Part shown: positions 41,669 to 54,007 of the stretch, piece after piece | Layout: each line of letters begins with the position of its first letter | Numbering within the stretch: the first letter of the stretch is position 1 | DNA from: Euglena gracilis | Taxonomy: Eukaryota > Euglenida > Euglenophyceae > Euglenales | Direction: 5' to 3' | DNA length: 64,000 nucleotides | NCBI GenBank assembly: GCA_039621445.1 | Contig: CP154957.1 | Coordinates: 15,988,947 to 16,052,946 of the forward strand | Notes under the pieces: model-generated | Told to the model about the DNA's origin: nothing | The model's database searches: none | The model's input: only the letters and a program-made list of their open reading frames with translations | Position numbers and translations under genes: made by a program

Positions 41669-43830
41669 GGTTTTCTTCAGACGGTGCCTCAGCCTTGAGA
41701 TGTGTCAAGGAGTGTTCATTGGCGTGACAACAAGTCAGTGCTGTTTCTGGTTTCAGAACAGGATTTGTGGAGAAACATGTAATTCCCTCATTTTGGAGCC
41801 CCGAACGAAATGCCCCCCCCCCCTCTTTTGAAGTTAGACCTCTGGGAGGATCTCGTGTGCGACAGGACGTTTTTTCCCCCTCGCTTAAGACCGCCCCTTG
41901 AGGACCGCCTTTAAGGGCCCGTCTGGCAATCCATTTTTTCCATATTTAAATGTGCCACTAGTTTTGTATCCGGAAAGCTGTTTGACAAGTCGACGGAGGG
42001 GATTTCTGGAAAGCCGAAGACTTTGAGCACCAGTGTGTCCAGCAGCAAGCACCTTCGATAATGCAGGGCGATGCAGGGCGATGCGGAACCCAAAGGGGTG
42101 GGCGACCGAAGGTGTTTGTCCAGCAGCCAACCCAAACCACCGCTCTTGCCTTATACTGATCTCCAACCCATTTTATTTACTCACCCCACTCTTGACCCCG
42201 TGGTGGGTGCGGACGACCGTTTCGTCCCCCACCCGGCATCCCCACCACCACCGCTTGCGGTGGCTGGTGGCATGCCTGCTGTGGCGAGTGCGGAGGGTGA
42301 GGCCCAACACCATTGGCACAGGGGTGGCAATGTCCCCGGAAACTTTCCGAGGTGATGCGAGGCAGGTTCGGCAGTCTAACTTCTGCCGAATGACCCGCGC
42401 TGGAGAGCCGCTGCATCGTTTTTCAATCGCCCAAAATGCACCGGCCATCCCCCGGCGGTCTTTCCCGGTGTCCCAGCTGAGGGGGACCGCTCCTGCCCCT
42501 CACTGGTGGCCCCTGGATGGCCGCGCACTGTACCCTGCCCCCCCCATTCTCCCCCCTCCACAGTCCTCTGGGGCATGCACCTGTGAGAACGTTCTCTCCC
42601 CTGGGTTGAGGCAAAGGCGAGGGCAGCCCAGAATGCCTGGCAAAGGGTTCCGGTGGCAACTCCACGCCAAAATGTGCTTTGGTTGTGTTCGGTGTCGTAT
42701 CACCAAGGATCTGTTCGTCAGATGGTTGGTTTCCAAGGTGCTGCGTCCTACCCAAAGGGGAACCGTAAAAACATTTGGGGGGCTCACTCTCGGGCTCACC
42801 CTCGGCTTTCGAATGTCTTGTCGGAAAGAAGGCGGTTGGAGAAGGGGGTATGGTGTGCTGTAGAGCCAATGCCTGGGGGTGGGGACCGTGGGGCTGCAGG
42901 CCCCGAACCGCCACGGTACGCACAGCAAGAGCTCTGTGACCCGATCCGAAGTGCTCGTGCTGTGGCCCTGGACCCCGCTGCCTTGTGCTGCCGGTCCTGG
43001 CTACCTCACCCTGTCACATTGAGAGCTGGCCCCCGCTGATGCCTTCAGGAATTTGCCAGCACACAGGTCAAGGGTCCCAAGTAAGGATGGCATTTGGCCA
43101 GCATGTGAAAATCCCATTATTTAATTTAATGATTTTATTTTTGGTGAGTATTCAGGAAGTTCTCTCCGCATTTTCCCAGCCACCTTTCCAACCTTGGGGC
43201 CGTGAAGAAAATATACCAGTGTTCCCTCTGTTTGGTGTTTGAAAAGTTTTTGAACGTCATCATTTGCAATCATCAATGGTTTTGGGCAAAATGTGGTTTT
43301 GGCATATTAAATTCTTTTTTCGAATGGTTTCTGTCTGAAAATAAAATGGTGCCCAGGTGCAATGCAAAAAATCTTAGAATGGTTCAGTTTTGACCCCGGG
43401 TTTTGTTTCCCTGAATCCATTGCCACTCAACCTGAATCCATTGCCAGACCCATGTGCAATGTAAACTTGTAAACTTGAAGGTTTTGATTATCTTACAGAT
43501 TTTTTTTGCGCATTTTGCAGGCAGGCATTTTTGTTTTCATTGTTGTTCAACTCTGGATGCAAATTCCATTATTAAACATTCTTGGCAGGATTTTGAAGTG
43601 GGGATGCAGCGAGGTCTCCAAATGAAAAACTCCAAAAATTGGAATATGAAATGACTTTCAGGAGAGAGATCTCCAAGAGAGTTCTGGGAGCTTGAAGTGG
43701 GAGGAGTGGTACAGTAGGGAACCACCTTGGCGCAGGGGTTGGGATTGAGGGCAGGTCTTGTTTTCTTCTGGTGAGCAACTCCAGCCGGACACAGAATGCA
43801 ATTAGAATGGCCATCACACAATCGCAACCG
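41669..43830. other. Intergenic, no gene supported
   Basis: 42000-43080 is moderately GC-rich with open frames on both strands (42033-42863 +, 42423-42923 -), but no motif, splice pattern or codon regularity that I trust. The rest is ordinary AT-richer sequence. Confidence 0.4.
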
Positions 43831-44184
43831 TCATGCATTGCACATGTGTGCAATGCATGACCGTTGTGTATATCGCAATTGGACCCTGAGCTTATGAGAT
43901 TCCCTCTGGTGCGTTACGGTGTGGAGTGGAATTGTTTCCCACGGCGAGTGTTGGGCTTGGTGAGGAAATACATTGTGTAAGTGCGCACACCTGAATAATG
44001 TACTGCTTGTTGATTGAGATTGCATGTTAGCTGTGCGTTTGCAATTTTCATTTTCTTTGTGTATGCAAATTTCCTCTCCAAGCCCAACATTGGCGGACGG
44101 AGAGGCCCCTCTACATGCCGTTACACACCAGAGGGATTCTCATAAGCTGGGTCATGCATTCTGCACACGTTCAATGCATGACCC
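43831..44184. mobile_element. 354-bp snap-back element with nested palindromic ends
   Basis: The left arm (43831-43960) and right arm (about 44078-44184) are inverted copies sharing GCTTATGAGATTCCCTCTGG (T/A at one position), 'GTTACGG' and 'GTTGGGCTTGG.GAGGAAAT'. Each outer end is itself a palindrome: 43831-43860 has arms TCATGCATTGCACA around TG. 44149-44184 has arms GGGTCATGCATT. It resembles a foldback MITE or a hairpin RNA template; no coding. Confidence 0.8.
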
Positions 44185-44402
44185 TTGCAAATTTGTACAA
44201 TGTCAATGGCCACAAGTGTATGAATGCGTGCGTGCTGTGTGGCAAGGTGGCGGATTGAGGAGAATGATGAAGTGATTAGAGCACCCCTGCGTCCAGAAGC
44301 TTGGTTGGTGATTTTGAAATGCTCTGGCACTGGGGAGGGAGCAATGAGATGATAAGATAATTGTGGGAGGCATGCTGTGGAGCCATGCTGGTGTCAGGGC
44401 AT

Positions 44403-44880
44403 AGCTTAAGAAATTTTATCCCGGGGGAGGGGTGTCCAGCCACCAGCAGCCTTTTTCCAGCCAGCAGCCTTTTTCCCCACCACCTTTTTACATCCCCGGA
44501 CCCCGCCAACGAGCTTTATTTATTTCCGCCTGAAGGGCAGCTGGACAGTAACAGATGTTTCGTTTTTTGGGCGTCCAAACATAAGCCAAAAAAAGGGGCT
44601 GAAAATGGGTGAAAATGGGTGGAATGGAAATCGGTGGAATGGAATGAGAAAATGAGAAAAAGGAAAAGGGCTGGCCGCAAATTTGGGGTCAAAAATATCG
44701 ATTTTTTGCATAATTGGCAGTTTTTTTTGAACGTTTTTACAGTTTCGACCCCGGGTCAGGCCCAGCTCCAGCCCGGGGGTGGGGGGGGGTCAGCCATCAG
44801 CCTTTTTCCTGCCCAAATTTCCTGCCACTGAGCTGGACCCTTCTCGAGCGGTCGTTAAAAAAACGCCCTGGCTGGCGTGA
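44403..44880. repeat. Family F repeat, copy 2 (inverted)
   Basis: 'GCTTAAGAAATT', 'CAGCAGCCTTTTTCCAGCC', 'AAATTTGGGGTCAAAAA' and 'TCGATTTTTTGCATAATTGG' correspond, inverted, to 38745-39167. Confidence 0.6.
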
Positions 44881-46370
44881 TGGGGTTTGTCTGGTGCGTT
44901 GTAAACCACCAAAAATGGTATGTGCCAGGGTTGGTTGACCTTTTCGACTTTTCTCATGCCTTCACTCAAACCCAAAGTTGTGTATTTCAAATCCTGGGTG
45001 AAAATGGGGGGGGGGGTGACAAACCTTTTTAACTCATTATTTGGGTGCCCAAAGGTGTTTCCTCGTTTTGATTTCGAGAGTTTATCTGTGTTTAAAACAA
45101 TCGCCTGTTTCAATTGCCCAAGTTAGTTTTCCAAATTTCCAGCCGGCCAGCGGGCTTGCATCCCACCCCACCAGTTAGGACCACCTCCTGCTGCTCAGAT
45201 GTATCTTACATACGGTGCTGTCTTTTTGACTGCACCGGATCATCTGTTTTACAGGTTTGGTTCTTCTTTTTCCTGGTGGTTCGGGTCACGGGGGGGGGGG
45301 GGCGGTCAGGGGGGGAACACCCATTTTCGGTGGCCAAATTAGGAACCACCGAGCTTGAATTTTTGGAAATGGGTTTTTCACAAATTTGGAACGCAATGCG
45401 GGGTGGGCATCCACATAATTCTCAGAATGTCCTTTAAGACCAATATTTCTATAGTCCAAGCCCAAATTTGACACATAAGCAATGAGTCACCCCCCAATTT
45501 AAAGAACCCCCGGGACCAGTGAAAATTCCAAATTCAAGCAAACCCCTGAAAATTGAAAATTGAGGTAAGAAGAGCCCCACACCTGAAATTAGGATTTTGA
45601 CACCAAATTAGGACCCCAAATCTGAAAATTTCATGCCTCAGAGCTGGGGATTTTCATCAAATTGGGCATCATCGGTCAGAATTTTTCCAGCAAAATTTGG
45701 CGGAAAGGGTCCAAGTCGGGTCACGGGGGAACACCCCCACCCGTGACCCCCCCGCTTCTGAAAAAGTGTATTGCTATCAGGGTCAGTAGGACGTGCAGCC
45801 ATCTTCTTCACCAGCATTCCTGTACACCTCTTTTGAGTAGCAGTGCGATCCTATTATTTTCATCAAGGGTCATCAAGGGCGGATTATGTCGCCCAGAGCC
45901 CACAGCTTGCTTGGCCCCTGGATTGAAGAACAAACCTTGTTGAGCCACCGCCGGGCCGGTGCCCTAAGTGTCTGCGAAACCCTCCCCCACCCTGACAGAC
46001 GGTTGGCCTGCCCGCCACTGCCAAGTTCACTTTTGTGCCTTCCCTCAGCCCATCTCAGCCAAGCTTCAGGCTGTCATGCTGTCTTTTCCCACCTTCAATG
46101 GATTGATTGGGCCAACCACAACCAGGTTGTGGTTGGAATGCACCTTGCTTGTGCGGTGATGACAACCTGGGGAGCAAGCATGATCACGCCCGGAGCAACA
46201 ATGTGTTCTCCAATTCGTTGTTTTTTTAGTCCCCTCCAGCCCTGGAATGATCCTCATCCTCTCTGCGTGCCACTTGCTGAGTGGTCTGGCGACACCAGTG
46301 CCATCAGGCCGGTCCACTGCCATCGGCAGCCTCCCTCTCAGATGCTTCTTTTTGGTCAGAAGACTCGGGG
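44881..46370. other. Intergenic, no gene supported
   Basis: Contains 'CCAAATTAGGA' and 'AATTGAGG' type text at 45480-45680 and G/C runs. The + frame 45886-46473 has no motif. Nothing convincing. Confidence 0.4.
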
Positions 46371-46379
46371 GGGGGGGGG

Positions 46380-46720
46380 GGCTAAACCCCGGGTCTTATT
46401 TTTGGGTCCGTTACTGGAAGCCTCCAGGGGGGGTCTTATTTTGGGGGGGGGCTTATTTTTGGATTTTTCTTGACCGATCCGGGCCCGAAAAAAAGCACCG
46501 TTTTTTCAGGTTCCCAACAGCATTAAAATTTTTCTTTCGGCGCTTCGCGCCATGTGTAAATTGGTGTAAATTGACATTTAGCATGTTTCTTTCACTTCAA
46601 AAATCCGAAAATAATTTTCATTATTATTTGTGTGTGAAATCAGGTTTTTGGTAATTTTTCAGGGAAAATCTTCACTGTCCCCAGCGCTTCACGTCGTCAA
46701 GGGGGGGTCCTATTTATGGG
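46380..46720. repeat. Family B repeat (inverted orientation)
   Basis: 'GGGTCTTATTTTTGGG' units and a GGCGCTTCGCGCC-type hairpin at about 46536, the inverse of 32590-33010. Confidence 0.6.
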
Positions 46721-47439
46721 GGGTCGCTGAGCTCTTATCCCTTTATGGGTAAGAGCGAAGCTTACCACCGGCGAAATCCCCCCCCCTCCACCCCCCCCCC
46801 TCGGGGCCACCAGGAGAACCGACGGATTATCACCATGATCCCGGCCCCGTTCCCGGAATTTTTTTTTCAGTTGCGAGCGACTGGATTTCTAGTTTCCGAA
46901 TCACCTGGGTTTGACCCCCAACTCCCCGCCAGGCCCGAGTTATTCACGCGTGAAGGGGTCCAAACTGGGTAGGATCGGCCCGCCCCCCCTGGATAAGCCC
47001 GCCCCCCTTTGGACTGCCAAAAAATGTCAAATTTCAAAATATCTCCAAAATGAAGCCAAATCAAAGGAAATGTCCGGAGACCTAATTTGAAGCCCTTGGA
47101 ACGCCGCATCCACCGGTATTTTGAATTCCCCGCAACTCCCCGCCCAGCCCAAGATACGGCCGTTTTCGGCCCGGATGGCCGTTTTGTACACTTTTCCCAC
47201 TGTCCGACTTAGCCGTTTTCGGGGGGTGGGGGGTCAAAAAATCGATGTTTTCAAAATTTCTCAAAAATGATGCAAAATCAAAGGAAATGTCCGGAGACCT
47301 AAATTGAAGCCCCTGGGACGCTCTACCTACTGGGATTTTGGTTTCCCCGCAGCTCACCGCCTAGCCCGAGATACGGGCGTTTTTCGGCCAATTTAGGCCA
47401 TTGTAGGCCATTTTGTACACTTTTTCCACTGTTCGACTT

Positions 47440-48720
47440 AGCCGTTTTCGGTCAAAAAAGTCGAAAAAAATCAAAAAAAAATTTTTTGCCCGAAACGATG
47501 TTTTTGGGCCTCCCGGACCCGGAAAAACTGTTTTTGAGCCGAAAACGACCGTTTTTCGACCCGCCAGCGCCCCGTTTTGGGCCGCCGACCCATTGATTTT
47601 GGGTCAAAACCGGGTCAAAAAAGTCGAAAAAAATCAAAAAAATTTTTTTTGCCCGAAACGATGTTTTTTGGCCTCCCGGACCCGGAAAAACTGTTTTTGA
47701 GCCGAAAACGAGCGTTTTTCGACCCGCCAACGCCCCGTTTTGGGCCGCCGATCCATTGACTTTGGGTCAAAATCGGGTCAAAAAAGTCGAAAAAAATCGA
47801 AAAAAATTTTGCCCAGAACGATGTTTTTTGACCTCCCGGACCCGGAAAAACTGTTTTTGAGCTGAAAACGACCGTTTTTCGACCCGCCAGCGCCCCGTTT
47901 TGGGCTGCCGACCTATTGACTTTGGGTCAAAACCGGGTCAAAAAAGTCGAAAAAAATCAAAAAAAAATTTTTGCCCAAAACGATGTTTTTTGGCCTCCCG
48001 GACCCGGAAAAACTGTTTTTGAGCCGAAAACGAGCGTTTTTCGACCCGCCAACGCCCCGTTTGGGCCGCCGATCCATTGACTTTGGGTCAAAACCGGGTC
48101 AAAAAAGTCGAAAAAAATCGAAAAAAAATTTTGCCCAGAACGATGTTTTTTGACCTCCCGGACCCGGAAAAACTGTTTTAGAGCCGAAAACGACCGTTTT
48201 TCGACCCGCCGGCGCCCCGTTTTGGGCCGCCGACCCATTGACTTTGGGTCAAAACCGGGTCAAAAAAGTCAAAAAACTCAAAAAAAAATTTTTTGCCCGA
48301 AACCATGTTTATTGCCCTCCCGGAGCCGGAAAAACTGTTTTGGAGCCGAAAACGAGCGTTTTTCCACCCACCAGCACCCCGTTTTGGATCGCCGACCGAT
48401 TCACTTTGGGTCAAACCCGGGTAAAAAAAAGTCGAAAAAAATTGAAAACAATTATTTGCCCAAATCGATGTTTTTGGGCCTCCCGGACCTAGAAAACCGT
48501 TTTTTAGCCGAAACCGAACGTTTTTCGACCCGCCAGCGCCCCGTTTTGGGCCACCGACCCATTCATTGATTTTAGGTCAAAAACGGGTCAAAAACGTCGA
48601 AAATAATCGAATTTTTTTTTGCCCAAAACGATGTTCTGGGGCCTCCCGGACCCACAAAAACTGTTTCTGAACCGAAAACAAGCGTTTTTCAACCCCCCGG
48701 CGCCCCGTTTCGGGCACAAA
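47440..48720. repeat. Tandem array, about 8 units of 159-163 bp
   Basis: Unit core is 'CGACCCGCCAGCGCCCCGTT', then 'TTGGGTCAAAACCGGGTCAA', then 'CGATGTTTTTTGGCCTCCCG'. The landmark ACGATG recurs at about 47496, 47659, 47819, 47981, 48140, 48302, 48465 and 48628. The 48302 copy reads 'accatg' and the 48465 copy 'tcgatg'. Confidence 0.9.
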
Positions 48721-49559
48721 ACCCTTGCACTTCAATCAAAGTTTCAAAATCAAAATTTCATGGAGAGGGCGCTTATTAAGAGCTCAGCACTATTCAAAAC
48801 CTGGTCTTATTTTTGGATTTTTGCTCGATCGGCCCAGGAGGGGTATTATTTTTGGGGGGGACTTATTTTGGGGGGTTTTATTTTGAGGGGGTTTAGGCCG
48901 GACCCCCTGGGAATTTGGGGGGGGGGGGTCCTGACTAGAGTCCCAGGTATGGGGTTCAGCGCGAAGCGAACGAATTTTTGGGGAATGCAGACAGCCCGAT
49001 ATTTGAGGCGTCCCTGTCCCCCCCAGGGGATGTTTTGTGGGAGTCCCGCGCCGGGCTGGGTCTTAAACAGAAGCCTCCTCCCTCTCCATTCCATTCCCCG
49101 ATCCTCCGGTCCCGCATCCGTCACCTCCTCCTCCTTTGCATGGTCGCTTTGTGACAACCAGGCAGTTATCCCCGCCAAGGTGCAGCAGTTTCCACCAGAA
49201 TGAAAACTGCATTTAATGAGGGGAGGACCCCCTCGGGGTGAGTGAGAGTTTTTGTGGGGGGGGGTGGGTGCTTTGGGGCCTCAAACCCCTGCCCCCCCCC
49301 CCTGAGGAAGTGTGCCCCATTGGTCAGTCCAACTCTGCCAAATTCTGGGGGAGTTTCGGGGGAGTGATTTGGGTGGGGGGGTGGGGGTTGGGCCTCACCC
49401 CCCCCCCACGTCCATATCTGGTTGACTGGACTTCTACGACGTCAAGGTTTGAATAGTGCTGAGCGGGCGACCCTTCAGACCCTCCATAATACCCCACTCC
49501 ATGAGCTCTTTTGCCTGAAATCCATGGTTTTGAATAGGGCGCCGGTGGGTCGAAACGCG

Positions 49560-50270
49560 GCTCAAAACAGTTTTCCGGGTCCGGGAGGCCCAAAACATGT
49601 TTTTGTCCACATTTTCGTTTTTTGACTTTTTGACCTGACCCAAAGTCCATGGGTCGGCGGCCCAAAACTGGCGCGCGGGTCGAAAAACGCTCATTTTCGG
49701 CTCGAAAACAGTTTTTCCGGGTCCGGGAGGCCCAAAAACATTGTTTTTGTCCCAAAAAAAATTTTCGATTTTTTTGACTTTTTCGACCCGGGTTTGACCC
49801 AAAGTCAATGGGTCGGCGGCCCAAAACGGGGCGCTGGCGGGTCGAAAAACGCTCGTTTTCGGCTCCAAAACAGTTTTTCCGGGTCCGGGAGGCCAAAAAA
49901 CATCGTTTCGGGCAAAAAAAAATTTTCGATTTTTTTCGACTTTTTTGGACCCGGTTTTGACCCAAAGTCAATGGGTCGGCGGTCCAAAACGGGGCGCTGG
50001 CGGGTCGAAAAACGGTCGTTTTCGGCTCAAAAACAGTTTTTCCGGGTCCGGGAGGCCAAAAAACATCGTTTCGGGCAAAAAAATTTTTTCGGTTTTTTTC
50101 GACTTTTTCGACCCGGTTTTGACCCAAAGCCAATGGGTCGGCGGTCCAAAACGGGGCGCTGGCAGGTCGAAAAACGCTCGTTTTCGGCTCAAAAACAGTT
50201 TTTCCGGGTCCGGGAGGCCAAAAAACATCGTTTCGGGCGAAAAAAATTTTTTCGATTTTTTTCGACTTTT
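49560..50270. repeat. Inverted tandem array, about 5 units of 162 bp
   Basis: The same unit in the opposite orientation; 'GGGTCCGGGAGGCC' recurs at about 49577, 49716, 49878, 50041 and 50203. Confidence 0.9.
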
Positions 50271-51037
50271 TTGGCCAAAAACGGCCAAGTCGAACAGAGG
50301 GAAAAGTGTACAAAATGGCCTGAAACGGCCCAAATTGGCCAAAAAACGCCCGTATCTCGGGCTGGGCCGGGAGTTGCGGGGAAACCAAAATCCCAGTAGA
50401 TAGAGCGTTCCAAGGGCTTCAATTTAGGTCTCCGGACATTTCCTTTGATTTTGCATCATTTTCGAGAAATTTTGAAAACATTGATTTTTTGACCCCCCAC
50501 CCCCCGAAAACGGCTAAGTCGGACAAATGGGAAAAGTGTGCAAAACGGCCATCCGGGTCGAAAACGGCCGTATCTCGGGCTAGGCGGGGAGTTGCGGGGA
50601 AATCAAAATACCGGTAGATGGGGCGTTCCAAGGGCTTCAAATTAGGTCTCCGGACATTTCCTTTGATTTGGCTTCATTTTGGAGATATTTTGAAAATTGA
50701 CATTTTTTTGGTCGAAATGGCAGAGTCCAAAGGGGGGGGCTTATCCAGGGGGGCGGGCCGATCCTACCCAGTTAGGACCCCTTCGCGCGTGAATAACTCG
50801 GGTCTGGCGGGGAGTTGGGGGTCAAACCCAGGTGATTCGGAAACTAGAAATCCAGTCGCTCGCATCTGAAAAAAAAATTCCAGGAACCGGGCCGGGGTCA
50901 TGGTGATAATCCGCGGTTTTCACGGTCTACCCAGAGGGGGGGGGCCGGGGGAGGGGGGGGGGCGGGTCCAACTCCCCACTTTTCCCTGGTGGTAAGCTTC
51001 GCTCTTACTCTAAAGAGATAAGAGCTCAGCGACCCCC

Positions 51038-51215
51038 CCCTTAAAAGAAGCACGGGTGCGCTTGTAGTGGACCGCCGCCTCCGGCGGGGGTGCGCTTCTA
51101 TTTGGACACCACCTGTGCGATTTTTATTGATTTCTTGCAGAAAACCTTTCAAAATGGGGGTTGCATTTTTATTTGTGGTGTGCTTGTGGCGGCCCCGCAC
51201 TTTTATTTGGGGGGG
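51038..51215. mobile_element. Family C MITE, copy 3
   Basis: 'AAAAGAAGCACGGGTGCGC', 'GGACCGCCGCCTCCGGCGG' and 'GCGCTTCTATTTGGAC' units next to the family A head. The right end is degenerate ('cgcacttttatttgggggg'). Confidence 0.6.
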
Positions 51216-53734
51216 TTTAGAAGAAGTTCACAACTGTGAAGACCACCTTTTTCCCCCCTTTGGGGAGGGTCCCACCTGGGATAGGGCTGTGCTTGTGTGT
51301 TTTGTCAGTTTGCAGCAGAGGATATCAGCCTGTTGATAATCGCTGGGGAGCAGTGTTGAAGTCGCGATGCTGAATGTATACCGTGTCGTGTGGTGCCGTT
51401 TGTCATCATCCCAGTCCAATACAGAGAATTTGATGAATTTCTTCAATGTCTCACTTTGAAACTCTTTCCTTCCCATCTTTTCTTTTTTCAACAATCATTC
51501 TTGCATCCCTCAAACCTGAGCAACTACCAGGGCTGGAACGACAAAACGGTGGCAAAATTAGGAAGCGATGGCTGATGGCAGCCAGAAAGAGAATTTTTTT
51601 TCACCCCCTGACCCTCCAATATTTAATTACAAAGGGCAAAAAAAGCGTGAGTGCAATCCGCCTCCGTGCGAAAGGGACGCTTGGCAGGGAAAACCATGCG
51701 CACCATGGACACCTCAAAAAAACTATCAAACTTGTGAAATGGGTCGAAAAACCAAACTAGAGAGGGAAAAAAATCCAAGCCAAAACTTTGAGATGCCACG
51801 TGATTTTTTGCATGAAATGATTTTGCAGGAAAAATTCCCATTCTTTTCATTTTTGGAAAATATTTTTTCACATCATCGCCAAACAGCAACCAGTGATGTT
51901 CTGGCATTTCTGCTCCCCGAAAATATCTGCTAGCCTTTTTTTTGAGCTTTTTTTTGATACCTTTTTGGCACCTGCCCCCAAAAGGGGGGGATGGACAGCG
52001 CAAGTCCTGCCATAGACAGTCTGGAGGCTGGCCAAAGAGAAACGCCCAGCCTTCGGAGAAATTCGCCCGTCGGAAATTTCGTAAGCGGGGTGCTAAAGAG
52101 AATCGAAAAAGCGTGCTGCCTCAAGTGCATAACCACTTTCCGCGAGCCCCGCTGAAATAAGAAGTGAGGGTTAGCCAAGATCACAGGATGCTAGACTCTT
52201 GGTTTTTTGAGAACGAGTGCGGTGACGCTTCCAGAATTCATGGGATTTTAAAGAAAATGAGAACTATGAAACATTTCAAATACCTTAAAAAATTACATCG
52301 CCCGGCCAGGAACCTTTCGCCGCCCAGCCCTTTGACTTTCCAGTCCCCTAAGGATTTTTCCCGCAGCCCCACACATTTTCCCGCACGCCTAATACTTTTG
52401 AACTGAACGCTGCAATTTCTTAACACCTTAATACTTTTATGCGTAAGGTGATGCTTTGCCATTGATCCTCGTCATTTTCGCCACATCTAGCCGTTACTCC
52501 CGGGACACTTGGCAGTTGAAAATGGGGCACACCTTACAGGCTCTGGTGCTGAAAATGCGTAAAACGTGCAATGAAAAGGTTTGGAACAAGTGAAAAAATG
52601 TGTGAACAAAAAAAATGTTTACCCTTATCTCCATCCCCTTGAAGAATCCGCCCTGTAGAAAGTGGCTAAAAAAGTGCTGGCAAATTTCGGTTTACCCCCC
52701 AAAGTGGCCATCCTTCTGCACCAAAAGCGCCAAAGGCCAAGATTAACCCCCCACCAGGGATTTCTTTACCGACCAGGGGGAGAGGGGTGGGTGCCGTAGG
52801 GTGCCTGCCCCGGCAGGCACACCCCCGGGGGAGTGGAGTCGGGGGGACCAAGAACATAGCCTTTTCTGGTCCCACGGTGCTTTTGGCGCTGGGGTTGGAG
52901 GGGGGTGCCTGCTATGGGCACCCCCCAAAAAAACACCTGACCCACCCCGGAGGGGTTCGGATGGGGTGCTCTTTGTGCCTGCCCCCAGCACCCCCCCCGT
53001 TTGGTTGGCACCAGAAGGAAATAAAACATGCCCCCCACAAAGCGTCCCCCCCAAGTGGCCATTTTGGGGTCCCACAGTGCCTGAGGGGTGAGAGTATGTG
53101 TGCACTTTCCTTGATGCTATTTTTGAAGGCTTATTGGAGAATGGTAGCCCGAACCGGAGTCCAAGGCACCGGCTTCAGGCCCGAATCGGCGCCTAGGACG
53201 CCGGTTCGGGGAGAAAATTTCCCGCCCGAACCGGAGTCCCAGGACGCCGGTTCAGGCGTGAAGCTGGAGCCCCTAGAAACTGGCAAGTTTAGGGCATTTC
53301 CAGCCTTTTTTTGCCATTTTTGGCTTCATTTTCCATTTTTCAGTCACTTTGTGGTCTTTTTTTTTGGCCCAAAATGGCCAAAGAAATGTCGCAAGAGTCC
53401 CAGGCCCTTCCTGAAAAGTTTCTGAAACAAACACAAAGTTTAAAAAGAGTTGGCCCAGATGGCCAAGAAGGTACACAACATTGGGACGGGAGGGCCGCGC
53501 AACCCACCTACCCCTGGGAGGGGTCGGGGGGCTCCCGGGGGACGCACTCTCTTTCCCCAGAAAATGGCCAAAAAAAATGATAAAAATGCTATAAAAAGTA
53601 CCTTTTCAAAAAAATTCAACCTCTTTGAAACCGTAAAGTATATCCCCCTAGGGGAACCTCTGGGTGGGGGGCGGACCCACCCACCCAGCCCCCCCCCCCC
53701 TCCAGGGGTCCAAGACTGAAAAAGACCATTCGGC
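51216..53734. other. Intergenic, no gene supported
   Basis: Mixed sequence with family-G-like text at 52730-53000 ('GGTGCCTGCC', 'GGCAGGCAC') and a tandem 'CCCGAACCGGAGTCC.AGG.CGCCGGTTC' at 53140-53260. Short frames only. Confidence 0.45.
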
Positions 53735-53765
53735 CTCCGCACTTCGAGGTGGTGAGATCCTGCTG

Positions 53766-53879
53766 ATGTTTTTTGTCGTGGGGGTGCTTCTTACTGCTTT
53801 TTGTTGCCGGAGCTGGCGAAAATTAATTTGGTCCTTCGACCTACCACGGCAACTTCATATTCACCTGTGGACCCGATGA
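53766..53879 (+). CDS. Unknown small membrane protein frame (37 aa)
   Basis: Begins MFFVVGVLLTAFCCRSWRKL, a single hydrophobic N-terminal segment followed by basic residues, and ends LHIHLWTR. Its stop overlaps the start of the next + strand frame as ATGA. Too short for a firm call; the overlap with a second frame is the main support. Confidence 0.35.
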   Translation: MFFVVGVLLTAFCCRSWRKLIWSFDLPRQLHIHLWTR

Positions 53880-54007
53880 ATCTACAAATCCAGGACGTTA
53901 CTGTCTTCGACGCGGCGTGGTCGGCCTTCTTCCTGAACGAGTCAGCGGTGACGGCCTTGTTGCGCGATTACCCACGAGAACTCGTCCGAGCGACCCTGGC
54001 GGCCTGA
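53876..54007 (+). CDS. Unknown small protein frame (43 aa)
   Basis: Reads MNLQIQDVTVFDAAWSAFFL, NESAVTALLRDYPRELVRAT and LAA, then TGA. Balanced composition, no repeats. It starts on the ATGA overlap. Another + frame (GGLTPLEGDRLEHYTSGKAV) overlaps its end and runs to 54162. Function unknown. Confidence 0.4.
   Translation: MNLQIQDVTVFDAAWSAFFLNESAVTALLRDYPRELVRATLAA

Larger units (their letters stand above)
46722..51034. mobile_element. 4.3-kb foldback element (family A, complete inverted-repeat form)
   Basis: Begins with the forward head (46722-46766) and ends with its inverted copy (50991-51034). Arms carry, in mirror order, the 'GGCGGATTATCAC' block, the 'CAAAGGAAATGTCCGGAGAC' block and tandem subrepeats of about 162 bp. 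There are eight subrepeats at 47440-48720 and about five inverted ones at 49560-50270. The centre (48800-49440) holds alternative ends CAGGTTTTGAATAGTGC in inverted orientation and family B text. Long inverted repeats made of internal tandem units are the hallmark of foldback transposons. No transposase gene; reading frames across the subrepeats are artefacts. Confidence 0.8.

Noticed and set aside
42033-42923. GC-rich open frames on both strands downstream of the ABCC gene
   Set aside because: Neither strand gives family-like or evenly composed protein, and no splice sites or partner exons are evident.
47413-50403. Frames of 100-350 codons repeating RKNCFRAENERF-like text
   Set aside because: They follow the 162-bp subrepeats in every orientation and frame; no independent sign of coding.
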